DNA from: Apus apus
Lineage: Eukaryota; Chordata; Aves; Apodiformes; Apodidae
NCBI RefSeq assembly: GCF_020740795.1
Contig: NC_067294.1
Span: forward strand, 17,179,001 to 17,243,000
Reading direction: 5' to 3'
DNA length: 64,000 bases
Positions 1 to 9,957 of the stretch are shown here, one piece after another. The position numbers and the translations under genes are program-made. The first letter of the stretch is position 1. Every line of letters starts with the position of its first letter. The notes under the pieces are model-generated. The model ran no database searches. It saw only the letters and a program-made list of their open reading frames with translations, and was not told the DNA's origin.

Positions 1-2325
1 GCCCTCAAAAGTCCAGCTTGGGGAGTGCCACTGTCCCCAGACAAGAGCTGACTCCAGCCCAGGGCCTGGGGCTGGGTCAGCCTGCATGGGACAGTGTTAG
101 AACCTCCTCTGGTTTTTCTCACCCTGGTCTTCCCTGTTCCCCACTGTCTGGGAGTGTCCAGGAGAGCTGGCTGGGTCCTGGCCCCAGCTGGGGAGCTCTG
201 GATATATGCTCAGCCCCTTGGCAGGAGCTGGAATTTACATCATCAGGAGTTGCATACCAGATTAAAGATGTTTCCACATGCACAGTGTCCTCATTATGCC
301 ATTTATATGGCACAGAAGAGCCTCCAGCTCTTCTTTTCCTCCATCCCATGGCCCCTTCTCCTCCATCCTCCCTCCTGCCAGACCTCAGCAGCCAGCTCAG
401 CCCAGGGTAGCAAACAGCCAGAGGAGAGGAGGTGGCACCTGAACCTGTGTTGGTGTTTCAGCAGTGGAGCCAGCAGCAGTGAACATCTTGTCTGGTCCCC
501 CAGTGGAGCTGGGTGAGAGAAGAGGTGACACAGGAGAGGTGACAACAGCACATCAGCCACCCCTTGCAGTTGGCTGAACATCTCGAGGTGTTGGCACTGG
601 TGAAGAAACATGTACATCTCTGGGCAGAGCCTGCACGATAGCAGGGATGGGGAGACCTGAGGTCATCTTCCTTGTGGCCATCTTCGTGGTCCACATTGCT
701 GTCTGCTGTCCCTGTGCCAAGGGAATCTCTGCTGGAGGACCTGGGGACTCGGGTGGTTTCAGTGTTGGAAGCAGCAGTGCCTGTCCCAGCTGAGGAGGGG
801 GTGGTGGTGGGGTTGGTGTAGAAAACCATGGTGGGATGGATGTTGATGTGGCTTGGTCACACCAGGCAGAAGCTCACTGAGGTGGCACCAAGGGAGCAGA
901 TGGAGATGTGGAATGTCCTGCACCCCATAAGGCTTATGATGGTAGCAGACTCTGTTGACCTGCTCAGCCCTGGGAGTCTTTCTGCTGCTGGAGGCACCAG
1001 GCATCTCTTTGGACAAGAAGCTGGTCTCAGTTTCTCCTCACTCAGCGGAAGCTGGACATCAAAACCTGTTGGTGTGTGGGCTCAGACAGCCCCTGGGGTA
1101 GGAGAGCAGCCTCTGGGATCACCCTCAAGCATTCCTTCTGCTGAATTGCCCCAGAACTCAAAATGTGATTCCCATCTCTTCCCTCCCCAGAACAGAAAGG
1201 CCAGATCCGTGTCTGTCCTGAGCTGCAGCCCAGCACAGATCCCTCTGTTGGACAGGATATGGGGTCTTTTACCTGTTCCTCTGGGCACTGGAGCTGCTTC
1301 TGGCAGGGCAGATGCTCCAGTGTCCTTCCTCCCACTAAGCTAAGGAGTGAGTGGACATGCTGGAAAAGTTTGGTCTTCACAATACATGTAATTTATAGTC
1401 CTTTTTTTTTTTTTTTCTTTTTTTTTGCAGGGTTGTTTTCTGTTTTGGTATTTTCCCCCTTTTGTTTTCCAGAGGTGACAGAGCAGTATCAGCTTTCCCA
1501 GGCCTGTGTTACAGGAGATAAGGTCCAACATTTCACTTGAAAACCACCCAGAGTCCCACCTCCCTTCACACATCAACACAGGGCTAATTTTTTTTAATTG
1601 ATAGCTCCCTAATTAGCAGCAGGGACACCCCTTCAAAGGGTGGCTGGAGGTTGTGGTGAGGCCTCACCCCGTCCAGCCATCCCAGGAGCTGCATTGTGCC
1701 ACCCCAGCCTGGTCACCTCACATCTGGGGGACACCAGCTGTGACCAAGATGGTGTCACCTGGATTTCGTGGTTGTGTCACTTCAGATCAGGGAGCAGCTT
1801 GGATCGAGACAAAGGCTTTCATCAGAGGAACAGGAGCTTTCACAGCAGCTCCTGCTGAAGGACAACCGCAGCAGGGAAACATTGTGTTTGCAAAGAAAAG
1901 ATTAAAAACGTCTAAATATTAATAAAGACAAAGATAAAATGGGTAATTATTGCCAGAACTCGTTGATCTGCAGGCGCTGGGGGCTGGTGCAGGCCTGATG
2001 TGTGTTGTGGCCCAGATCTATCACTTCCACCCTGCAGGAGCTGGGAAAGCCCATCCTCGCAAAGCGCTGTTGTCGCTGTTCAGGTGCTTCAGGCTGCCAA
2101 GCAAAAAGCAAACACAAGTGGCAGGGAAAGGTGGTGCTGGGGGAGCTTCAAGTCCCCCCCACCTGCCCTGAGCCCTGATGCCTCCAGCCCAGGAGCTGAG
2201 AGTGGCCCCTTCTCCTGTGTGACCTTTTCTGGAAAGAGCTAGGACTGAAGTTCTGGCCCTCAGGATTTGTTCCATGTGTTTAGTTTGCAAACAGGTGTTT
2301 AGATATAGGGAGAGGGACTTTTTAG
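1..2325. other. Non-coding flank, no gene recognised
   Basis: No open reading frame here resembles a known protein and none has convincing splice sites. A poly-T tract lies at about 1402-1426, and an AT-rich patch at about 1890-1950 has AATAAA-like words on the + strand. In human the gene beyond the 5' end of PCDH12 is RNF14, on the opposite strand. I see no RNF14 coding exon, though a non-coding first exon could not be recognised by eye. Confidence 0.5.
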
Positions 2326-2326
2326 C

Positions 2327-2638
2327 ATGCAGGGAAGCTGGGGAGGGGCTTGGGACAAGGGCAGGGAGTGAGAGGACAAGGGAGAATGGATTAAAACTGG
2401 AAGAGGAGAGATTGAGGTGAGACATGAGGAGGAAATTCTTTGCTGTGAGGGTGGTGAGACCCTGGCCCAGGTTGCCCAGGGAAGCTGTGGCTGCCCCATC
2501 CCTGGCAGTGTTGAAGGGCAGGTTGGATGGGGCTTGGAGCAGCCTGGGCTGCTGGGAGGTGTCCCTGCCCATGCAAGGGGTTAGGACTGGATGATCTTGA
2601 AGGTGCCTTCCAACCCAAACCATGCTATGATTTTATGA
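2327..2638 (+). mobile_element. CR1 LINE, 5'-truncated 3' end
   Basis: The sequence follows the shared 3' end of the young CR1 family in this window, from the GGGAAGCTGGGGAGGGGCTT block through TTCCAACCCAAACCATGCTATGATTTTATGA. It is strongly 5'-truncated, as is usual for CR1, and carries no intact coding sequence. The tail is the degenerate octamer repeat that CR1 uses in place of poly-A. Confidence 0.9.
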
Positions 2639-3228
2639 CAAAAGAGAAGTTAAAATTTGCTGTAAGATTCATAACAACAAACTGGAGCCTGGGAACAAGT
2701 GACAATCTTGTCCCAGCTTTCTCCTCCAGGAGGACCCCAAGGCTTATATGCCAACACAGCTTTTTCCTACACAATAAAACGTCATTTCTTTGCAGAGTCC
2801 CCAGCTCTGCTGCTGCCTGCTCCTTGGGTTGCTCTTTGTAGCACTAGACTTTGTAAAATCCAGCCGGGGTCTCGGGTGGCAGCAGCTGCTCATGCAAATT
2901 ACCCCGACATGATTATTCTCTATTCAAAATCAGAGCTTGTTCCAATTTATTTCACTTCTGACTTTCTCCCCCTTCTTAACAATAATCTTTTTATGAACAC
3001 AGAGCAACAATAACTCCTTATCTCTCTCCTCTGAGCAGGGGAGCTCCTGGAGCACAGCAAGCAGGAGCTGGCAGGGACTTTGTGGTTAGTGGTTTTTCCT
3101 CAGAGCCTGATTGCTGCCTTGGGAAGCCTTTAGAACTTCCTGCACCACCTGTTAACTCTGTCCTGATTAGGGATCGCTTGCAGTTCCTTTAATTGCCCTC
3201 CTAATTAGGGTGTTCACCTGCTGCTGAA
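2639..3228. other. AT-richer unique sequence between two CR1 copies
   Basis: There is no coding signal. The stretch contains an octamer word ATGCAAAT at about 2893 and GATA-type words such as CTTATCT at about 3018. It is the only long non-repeat stretch in the 5 kb upstream of PCDH12 that is not GC-rich. Regulatory function is a guess. Confidence 0.35.
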
Positions 3229-3616
3229 TAGGCTGAGAGAGTTGGGGTGTTCAGCCTGGAGGAGAGAAGGTTCTGGGAGACTTTAGAGCACCTTCCAGTG
3301 CCTGAAGGGGCTCCAGGAAAGCTGGGGAGGGGCTTGGGACAAGGGCAGGGAGGGAGAGGACAAGGGGGAATGGATGAAAACTGGAAGAGGGAGATTGAGG
3401 TGAGACATGAGGAGGAAATTCTTTGGTGTGAGGGTGGTGAGAGCCTGGCCCAGGTTGCCCAGGGAAGCTGTGGCTGCCCCATCCCTGGCAGTGTTGAAGG
3501 GCAGGTTGGATGGGGCTTGGAGCAACCTGGGCTGGTGGGAGGTGTCCCTGCCCATGCAGGGGGGTGGGACTGGATGATCTTGAAGGTGCCTTCCAACCCA
3601 AACCAGCCTGGGGTTC
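3229..3616 (+). mobile_element. CR1 LINE, 5'-truncated 3' end
   Basis: A longer copy of the same CR1 type, beginning at GAGAGAGTTGGGGTGTTCAG and ending near CCAACCCAAACCAGCCTGGGG. The terminal octamer repeat is eroded. About 90 bp of GC-rich sequence separate it from the minisatellite that follows. Confidence 0.92.
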
Positions 3617-3701
3617 CAAAGTGCTTGCGGGGTTTGGGGCTGGGGAGAGCCCGGGGACAGCGCGGAGCAGCAGTGGGCTCTGCTGGTGGAGGCGGCCAAC
3701 T

Positions 3702-3930
3702 GCAGGCAGGGGGCAGGCAGGGGGGTGCAGGCAGGGGGGCAGGCAGGAGGGGTAGCTAGGGGGGCAGGCAGGGGATGCAGCTATGGGGTGCAGGCAGGGG
3801 GTGCAGGCAGGGGGTGCAGGCAGGGGGTGCAGGCAGGGGGTGCAGGCAGGAGGGGCAGGCAGGAGGGGTAGCTATGGGTGCAGGCAGGGGGTGCAGCTAT
3901 GGGGGGCAGGCAGGAGGGGCAGGCAGCAAG
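3702..3930. repeat. G-rich minisatellite, about 13-bp unit
   Basis: The array repeats a unit close to CAGGCAGGGGGTG, with variants such as CAGGCAGGAGGGG and interruptions containing AGCTATGG. There are roughly 17 units on the + strand. Runs of three to six G recur about every 8-13 bases, so the G-rich strand could form G-quadruplexes. It has no coding meaning, although it leaves open frames of Gly/Gln/Ala/Arg repeats in two frames. Confidence 0.9.
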
Positions 3931-6834
3931 CCGGGGGGGTGATTTCTGCCTCTCCCCAGCATCGGTGTGTCTGGGGTCCCGGCTCCCAGGCAGGCACCGC
4001 TGGGGCCGGTGCGAGGGGACACGCTGAGGTCGTCGCTGTCATTTTTTATTGTTTCCCCCCCCTCTTTTTGGAGCTGTTTTTTAGGCAGCTCGGAACAAGG
4101 CTCGGCACAAAACGATGCGGCAGGAACTTGCAGCTGGAAGTGGAGGACAAACTTCCCCCTCCCCCCCTCCCCCTCTGGATGGTCGCCCACGGTTGCCTCT
4201 AGGGCACGCGTGGTCCTGGGGGCCGTGGGGCTGGAGGTAACGCGGTGGGGCTGGATGCACTGGGAATCTCGGGTGCAGCTCCTCACCCCTGGGGGGTTGG
4301 GATGTCCCCTGTGTCCCCGTCTTGCCCCGGAGCCTGGGGAGCAGCTGAGCTTCAGCAGAGCCGCGTTTTCCCACCCCTCGATGGCATTTACACCTGCTTG
4401 GGGCATTACCAGCCTCACCAGGAGCTGAAGAGCAACCGCTGCAATAATTGAACAGAACGGCTGCTCTTCCTGAGCTTTCAATGAAAGGTTTTAGGTGCAG
4501 CCAAACTCTTGGGGGGTTAGGGGGGGTGGGAATGTTATGTTCTTAGACACGACCGTGTCTAGGGAGGTCTGGAAGCACCTGCGTGCTGGAAACCTGCCCG
4601 TGTGTGAGCAGGAAACGGGAGGAGACGTGGCTGGTTTTTAGCACCAGATCTTGCTTCACTCGTCTGTGCTCCTGGCAGCTCTCAGCTCGAAGCCCCTTCT
4701 GCCCAGTTTTCTCTCTCGGTTTCCCTCTGCCCACCTTCCCGAGGTGCAGCTGGTGTGCCCTGCTGGTCAGGGATGCTTTTGCAGTGTCCCTCAGCCGTCC
4801 CTGCTGCTGTCCTGACAGCACAGGGTCACAGCTCTGGTCTGCAGGGATTTATAACGAAAGCATTAGATCCTCCAGCTCCTTTTCTCCTGGGCTGCCTGGG
4901 TTTGTCACCAGGGCTGGTACCCACACAGCTGGAGGGAGGGATGGTTCTTGGGATGGGGGGTCCTCTGCTCAGGGACTGTGACTTTTCCCAGTGCCTTTCC
5001 CTGCAGGGACTGAGCAAACTGGGGCTCAAAATGGGGAGAAAAAGAAGCTATTTGGGGCTGCAGCAGCCTCCAGGAGCATCCTCTCTTCAGCCAGTCAGGT
5101 GGGGGCACTGGTGGGTGCTGGCGTTGCTGGGAAAATGAATCTGGCACAGCAGGGGTGGGATAAACATGGAGCACTTGGTGGGGTGGACTTGTTCTGCAGA
5201 TGGCTTGGGAGGTGATGGGGAAGGACACGTCTTTGCAGGGCTCTTTGGGGAACCTCCCTCCCCCCAGTTCTCAGGCACAACATTTATTTCCCTTCCTTGG
5301 TGATATTTCCATGTGGTTCTTCTGTTCCTCTCCACCCCTGAAAAGAAGAGGCAAAAAACCACCCAAACACAAGAGGAGGTGGAAGGATGAGACTCTCCCC
5401 AGAAGGAGGCAGCTTTCCCACCTGGAAGCAGGGCGTGGGCTGGGAGACATCTGCTTCTTCTCCATCCATAGCTCCATGGGCAGCTGGGGAGCAGGGCACC
5501 AGGGCACCAGGATGCTCCAGGAGAGCATCCCTCCAGGAGTGCCCACGGGCTGCATTTCCTCGGCTGAAGAGGAAACCAGAGCACAAAGCAGGGAAATGAC
5601 TTGGCAAAGGTCACCTGGAGCGGGGATGAGCCCAGGAACAGCACCAGCCCCTCTGCCCTGTCCCTTCCTCCTGGTTTGCCAGAGTGGTGGCCCCCAGCTC
5701 CCCAGGTGGGGTGGTGGGTCAGCACTGGGGGGGGTTTTGCTTTTCCTGTTCATTGTGGCATTAACATTTATAGTAAAGAGAAGTGCTGAGTGCAGGGAGG
5801 CAGGTGGTGGGAAAACCTGAGCTGTGAGGGGAGCAGGGAAGGGTGGGAAGAAGATGGGGGCACGGGGGTGCCCAGCAAGGCTGGAGAAGCAGGAGGTGGG
5901 GGGCAGGGTGGGCATGGGACACCAGTAGGGCTGCTGGGGGCTGCCTGAGGGATGTGGGGGTCATGGCAAAAGTGATGTGGCTGATGGGACTCAATCCCCA
6001 CCATCAGGGTGCTCTGCTCTCAGAAATGGCCAAGAAAACTTCTGCAGTGACCTTCTCTGTCCCCAGCGCCTTCACTCACCTCGAGAGCCAAAGTGCAGCC
6101 CAGCCTGGGCTGACAGAAGGTAAAGGAGGGATTTGGGTGGTGCAAAACCGGTGCTGGGCGAGGAGTGATGTTGGGGAAGTCAAAGCCCTGCTGAGCTGGG
6201 GATGGAGCACGTGCCAAGATGGGAAGAGGAGGCCAGGATGGATGGGCGGCGGGGATGGGGACAGCAGGACACAGCTGGCATCTGCTGGAGCCTCCTTTCT
6301 TCCCCTGCACCCACCCGCCTCTGTTTGACGTGGCAGCTCTCCCAGTGATTCACGAGCTTGTTGTGGTGTGTCCAGATGGAAAAAAAAACAAACAAAAAGG
6401 AGCAGTGACAGAATCCCAAGCTGTGAGCTGGGAAACGTGACTCGGGTGCTTTGCCCTCCAGCCCGGCAGCAAGAGGCAGAGCCAAGGGCTGGGGATTGGT
6501 GCTGGGTTTGGGCAACCGTGAGGCTAGGTCAGAAACCCAAGAGTGTGGGGCAATGGGAGGGCAGGAACCCACCACCACTGTTGCTGGCCCTTGCAGACAC
6601 CTCCCTGAGGGACACCAGGCTCTGCAGGGGGGTCGGGGCTGTGGGCAGGAGCGGCACCTTCTGTAGAACATGTTGTCCCAGTAGGCAGCAGTGATGGTCC
6701 CCTCAGGTTTGGAAGCCCAGGGCACCTCCACAACCCCTCTCCCAGCTGGGAAATGTGTTGCCCCCACCCCCCCCCAAGCCCCTGTCCCGCCCAGCCATTG
6801 TACCAGCCCAGTCCTCCCTTTTCCTGTAGGTGGG
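3931..6834. other. GC-rich upstream region of PCDH12, no gene recognised
   Basis: Reading frames up to about 220 residues occur on both strands. They overlap each other, are low in complexity and resemble no family, so they look like by-products of GC-rich DNA. Several C- and G-homopolymer runs are present (about 4055, 4150, 6765). The region probably carries PCDH12 regulatory sequence, but no specific element is certain. Confidence 0.45.
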
Positions 6835-6849
6835 GTTTCCATAGGAAAC
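6835..6849. promoter_or_regulatory. Perfect palindrome upstream of PCDH12, possible promoter element
   Basis: GTTTCCATAGGAAAC has two perfect 6-base arms around an ATA spacer and ends about 315 bp upstream of the preferred PCDH12 start codon. Each arm contains GGAA, the core of ETS-type sites, and ETS factors drive many endothelial genes. The palindrome is visible in the sequence. Its use as a binding site is inference. Confidence 0.3.
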
Positions 6850-6980
6850 ACGGCTGGTCCACCTCCTGGCCCGGCCGGACGCGGGTCCCGGCTGCAGCCG
6901 CGGTGGTGGCCGTTCCCTCTGCTCCGGGCTGGGAACTTCAGCCCCGGGGAGCTGCTGGCTCTGCCGGGCCCCCCCTGGTG

Positions 6981-7100
6981 ATGGCAGGACAGGGAACAAC
7001 CGCCGGGCTGGCTGGTGGTATCTCCTCCTTTCCAACCTGTGGCTGGTGCCTACGGGCCGTGGCGACGGGAGAGGATGCCGAGGGCTTGGGATCGCCGTAA
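6981..7100 (+). other. Upstream ORF in the PCDH12 leader
   Basis: An ATG at 6981 opens a 39-codon frame ending at the TAA at 7098-7100. It lies out of frame with PCDH12 and stops 64 bases before the preferred start at 7165. If transcription starts upstream of 6981, this frame would reduce translation of PCDH12. The transcription start is unknown. Confidence 0.35.
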
Positions 7101-7164
7101 GGAGCTCTGGGGGATGCTGGGGGCAGAGAGAGGGGGCAGCGGGCTGGGGGGCTTGGCCAGCAGC

Positions 7165-9957
7165 ATGGTGCTGCTGAGCTGCTCTGCTCTCCACCTGCCA
7201 GCCCTCTGGTGGTACCTGTTCCTCTGCGCCGACGCCCAGGAGGTGGCCACCTTCACGGTGCGCTACCGGGTGTTCGAGGAGGTGCCGCCGGGAACGGTGA
7301 TAGGGACCCTGGCCCAGCACTTTGAGGGGGGTGGGAGTGGGGAAATGGCAGATGCCTTCCAGCTGATGGAGACCCCCGGGAGGTTCCCGCTGTGCGTGGG
7401 GAGCGGGGACGGGGCGCTCCGCACGGCCGGGCGGGTGGACAGGGAGCAGCTGTGCCGGCACAGCGAGCCCTGCTGGGTCTCCTTCGACGTGCTGGCTGCC
7501 CGGAACCTGGCTCTCATTCACGTGGAGGTCCAAGTGCTGGACATCAACGACCACGCGCCGCGCTTCCCCACGCCTGAGCTGGAGCTGGAGATGTCGGAGA
7601 GCGCATCCCTGCAGACCCGGATCCCCTTGGACCGAGCCCTGGATGCCGACGCCGGCCCCAACGCCCGCTGCTCCTACACCCTCTCCCACAACGAGCACTT
7701 TGCTCTGGAGGTCGTGTCCGGCTCCGACGGGACGAGGCACGCGGAGCTGGTGGTGGTGAGAGAGGTGGACCGGGAGCTGCGCTCCTCCTTCGACCTCGTG
7801 CTGACGGCCACCGACCACGGGGAGCCGCCGAGATCAGGTACCGCTTTAATTAAAGTCATCGTCCTTGACTCCAATGATAACAGCCCCGTCTTTGCAGAGA
7901 GCTCTTTGACGGTGGAGGTGAGGGAGGACGCTCTGCCCGGGACCCTCCTGGTGGTGGTGACGGCCACCGACCCCGACCAGGGCCCCAACGGGGAGATCGA
8001 GTACAGCCTGAGCAGGCACGCGCCGCCCGAGGTGCTGAGGGCTTTCGCCATCGACGCCCGCGCGGGCAGCATCAGCCTCCAGCACCCGCTGGACTACGAG
8101 GAGACCCGCGCCTACGAGCTGGACGTGCAAGCCCGGGACTTGGGTGCCAACCCCATTCCAGCCCACTGCAAGGTCCTGGTCAAAGTCCTGGATGTCAACG
8201 ACAACGCGCCCGAGGTTCACGTCACCTGGGCGGCGCGGGTGCCGGTGCTCTCCGAAGCCCTCCCCAAGGACAGCTTCGTGGCTCTGGTGACAACCAGCGA
8301 CCCCGACTCGGGCAGCAACGGGCAGGTGCACTGCTCCCTCAGTCAGGGGCACGAGCACTTCAGGCTGAAGAAGACCAACAGCCACAGCTACGTGCTGATG
8401 ACCAACGCCACGCTGGACAGGGAGCTGCGGGCCGAGTACAACCTGACGCTGGTGGTGCAGGACCATGGAGACCTCTCCTTGGCCGTGCTGAAGCACCTCA
8501 CCATCTGCGTCAGCGACGTCAACGACAACGCCCCGACCTTCGAGAAGGCCACCTATGAGGTTGCCATTGCTGAGAACACTGAAGCACCTGCCTCCTTGCT
8601 CACCCTCCAGGCCACCGACCCCGACCTGGGTTTCAATGGGAAAATCACCTACAGCATCCTGGACTCCTCCACTTTGGGTCTGGTCTCGATCGACCCCGCC
8701 ACCGGGGAGGTTTTTGCCCTCCAGGCTTTTGATTATGAGCAGATGAGGAGCCTGGAGTTCCTGGTGACTGCGGAGGATGGTGGTCACCCCAGGCTGGCAT
8801 CCAATGTCTCCATCAGGGTGGCCGTGCTCGACCGGAACGACAACGCGCCCGTCATCACCTCGCCGGCGCTGGTGGGAGGCACAGCCACGCTCTCTGTCCT
8901 GGTCCATGAGGAGACAGGGTGCTTCTGGGTGGCCCCTGGGAACGGGAGCACCCAAGGGATAGCAGCAGTGGCCAACGCAACCCTCACGTCGTGTGCTGGT
9001 GCTCCCTTCCTCTTCACCATCGCAGCCCGGGACGTGGACTCTGGCATCAACGGGGCTCTCCGGTACGATCTGGCGGGTGGGGATGACTCCGGGCTCTTCA
9101 TCCTGGATCCCCTCTTGGGGCAGGTTTTCCTCAATGCCAGCAATGCCAGCAGCCTGGCGGGCAGCCAGCGGGAGCTGGTGGTCCGGGTGAGCGACGGGGG
9201 GGACATCCCCCTGCACACCCTGGCCCGGATCCACCTCGTTTTCCGGCGCCACGGGGCGTTCTCCAAGATCTCAGCCTGGGAACCGGGACAGCCGAGCCCC
9301 TCGGTGGTGGCTGTTATCTGCCTGGCTGCTCTCCTGGGGGGGTGTCTCCTCCTCTTGGCTTTAACCCTGTCTCTGCAGAAGAAGGAGAAGAAGGACAGCA
9401 TGGCCTACAACTGCAGGGAGGCAGAAGATGCCCGCAGGCAGCAGCAGCAGCAGCTCAAGAAGCCACACAGGCAGATCCAGAAGACCGACATCCACCTCGT
9501 CCCCCTGCTCCGGGGCCGGTCCCGGGAGGCTGAACCCCCCCATCCTGGCCAGGAAGATCTGCCCCCCATGCCACAGGGATCCCCACAACCTCCCCTCCAC
9601 CTCACCCCCACTCTCTACAGGACCCTGAGGAACCAGAGGGCCCAAAAAGACTCGGACGAGCAGGTGGGGACCTTCAACCTGCCCATCCTGCAGCGTCGGC
9701 CCTGCCAGCCCCACAGACCCAAAAATTCAGCCAAAGAGGCTGCCAGCCCCCCGGATGCACCCCCACACTGCCAGAGCTTGGTGAAGCCGCCACAGGGGGC
9801 TGTGGAAGAGCCACCTGGCCAGCCCGTGGTGGCTGGGGGACCTGAGCAGCCCCAGCCCCACCAGCACATCCTGAGGAGCCTGGTCCGGCTGTCGCTGGTG
9901 GCACTGGCAGAGCAGAGCCCCACCGGGGAGTTCGTCATGGAGTCACCCCCAGTGCAG
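7165..9957 (+). CDS. PCDH12: PCDH12 coding exon 1: signal peptide, EC1-EC6, membrane helix, most of tail
   Basis: This one uninterrupted exon encodes 931 residues, as is typical of protocadherins, whose whole ectodomain sits in a single exon. It ends in phase 0 after the codon CAG, followed by the donor GTAGGA. A CAG run at about 9437-9453 encodes five to six glutamines just inside the membrane. The reading frame continues into the intron to 10134, but the splice after SPPVQ is fixed by exon 2, which begins QISQLL. Confidence 0.95.

Noticed and set aside
3686-3871. Gly/Gln/Ala/Arg-repeat frames in the minisatellite as a repeat protein
   Set aside because: They follow directly from the 13-bp unit, have no flanking coding sequence and are open in more than one frame.
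7192-9252. Long open frames on the - strand across PCDH12 exon 1 (up to 468 codons)
   Set aside because: They mirror a GC-rich coding exon with cadherin codon bias. The + strand frame has clear cadherin motifs and the mirror frames resemble nothing.
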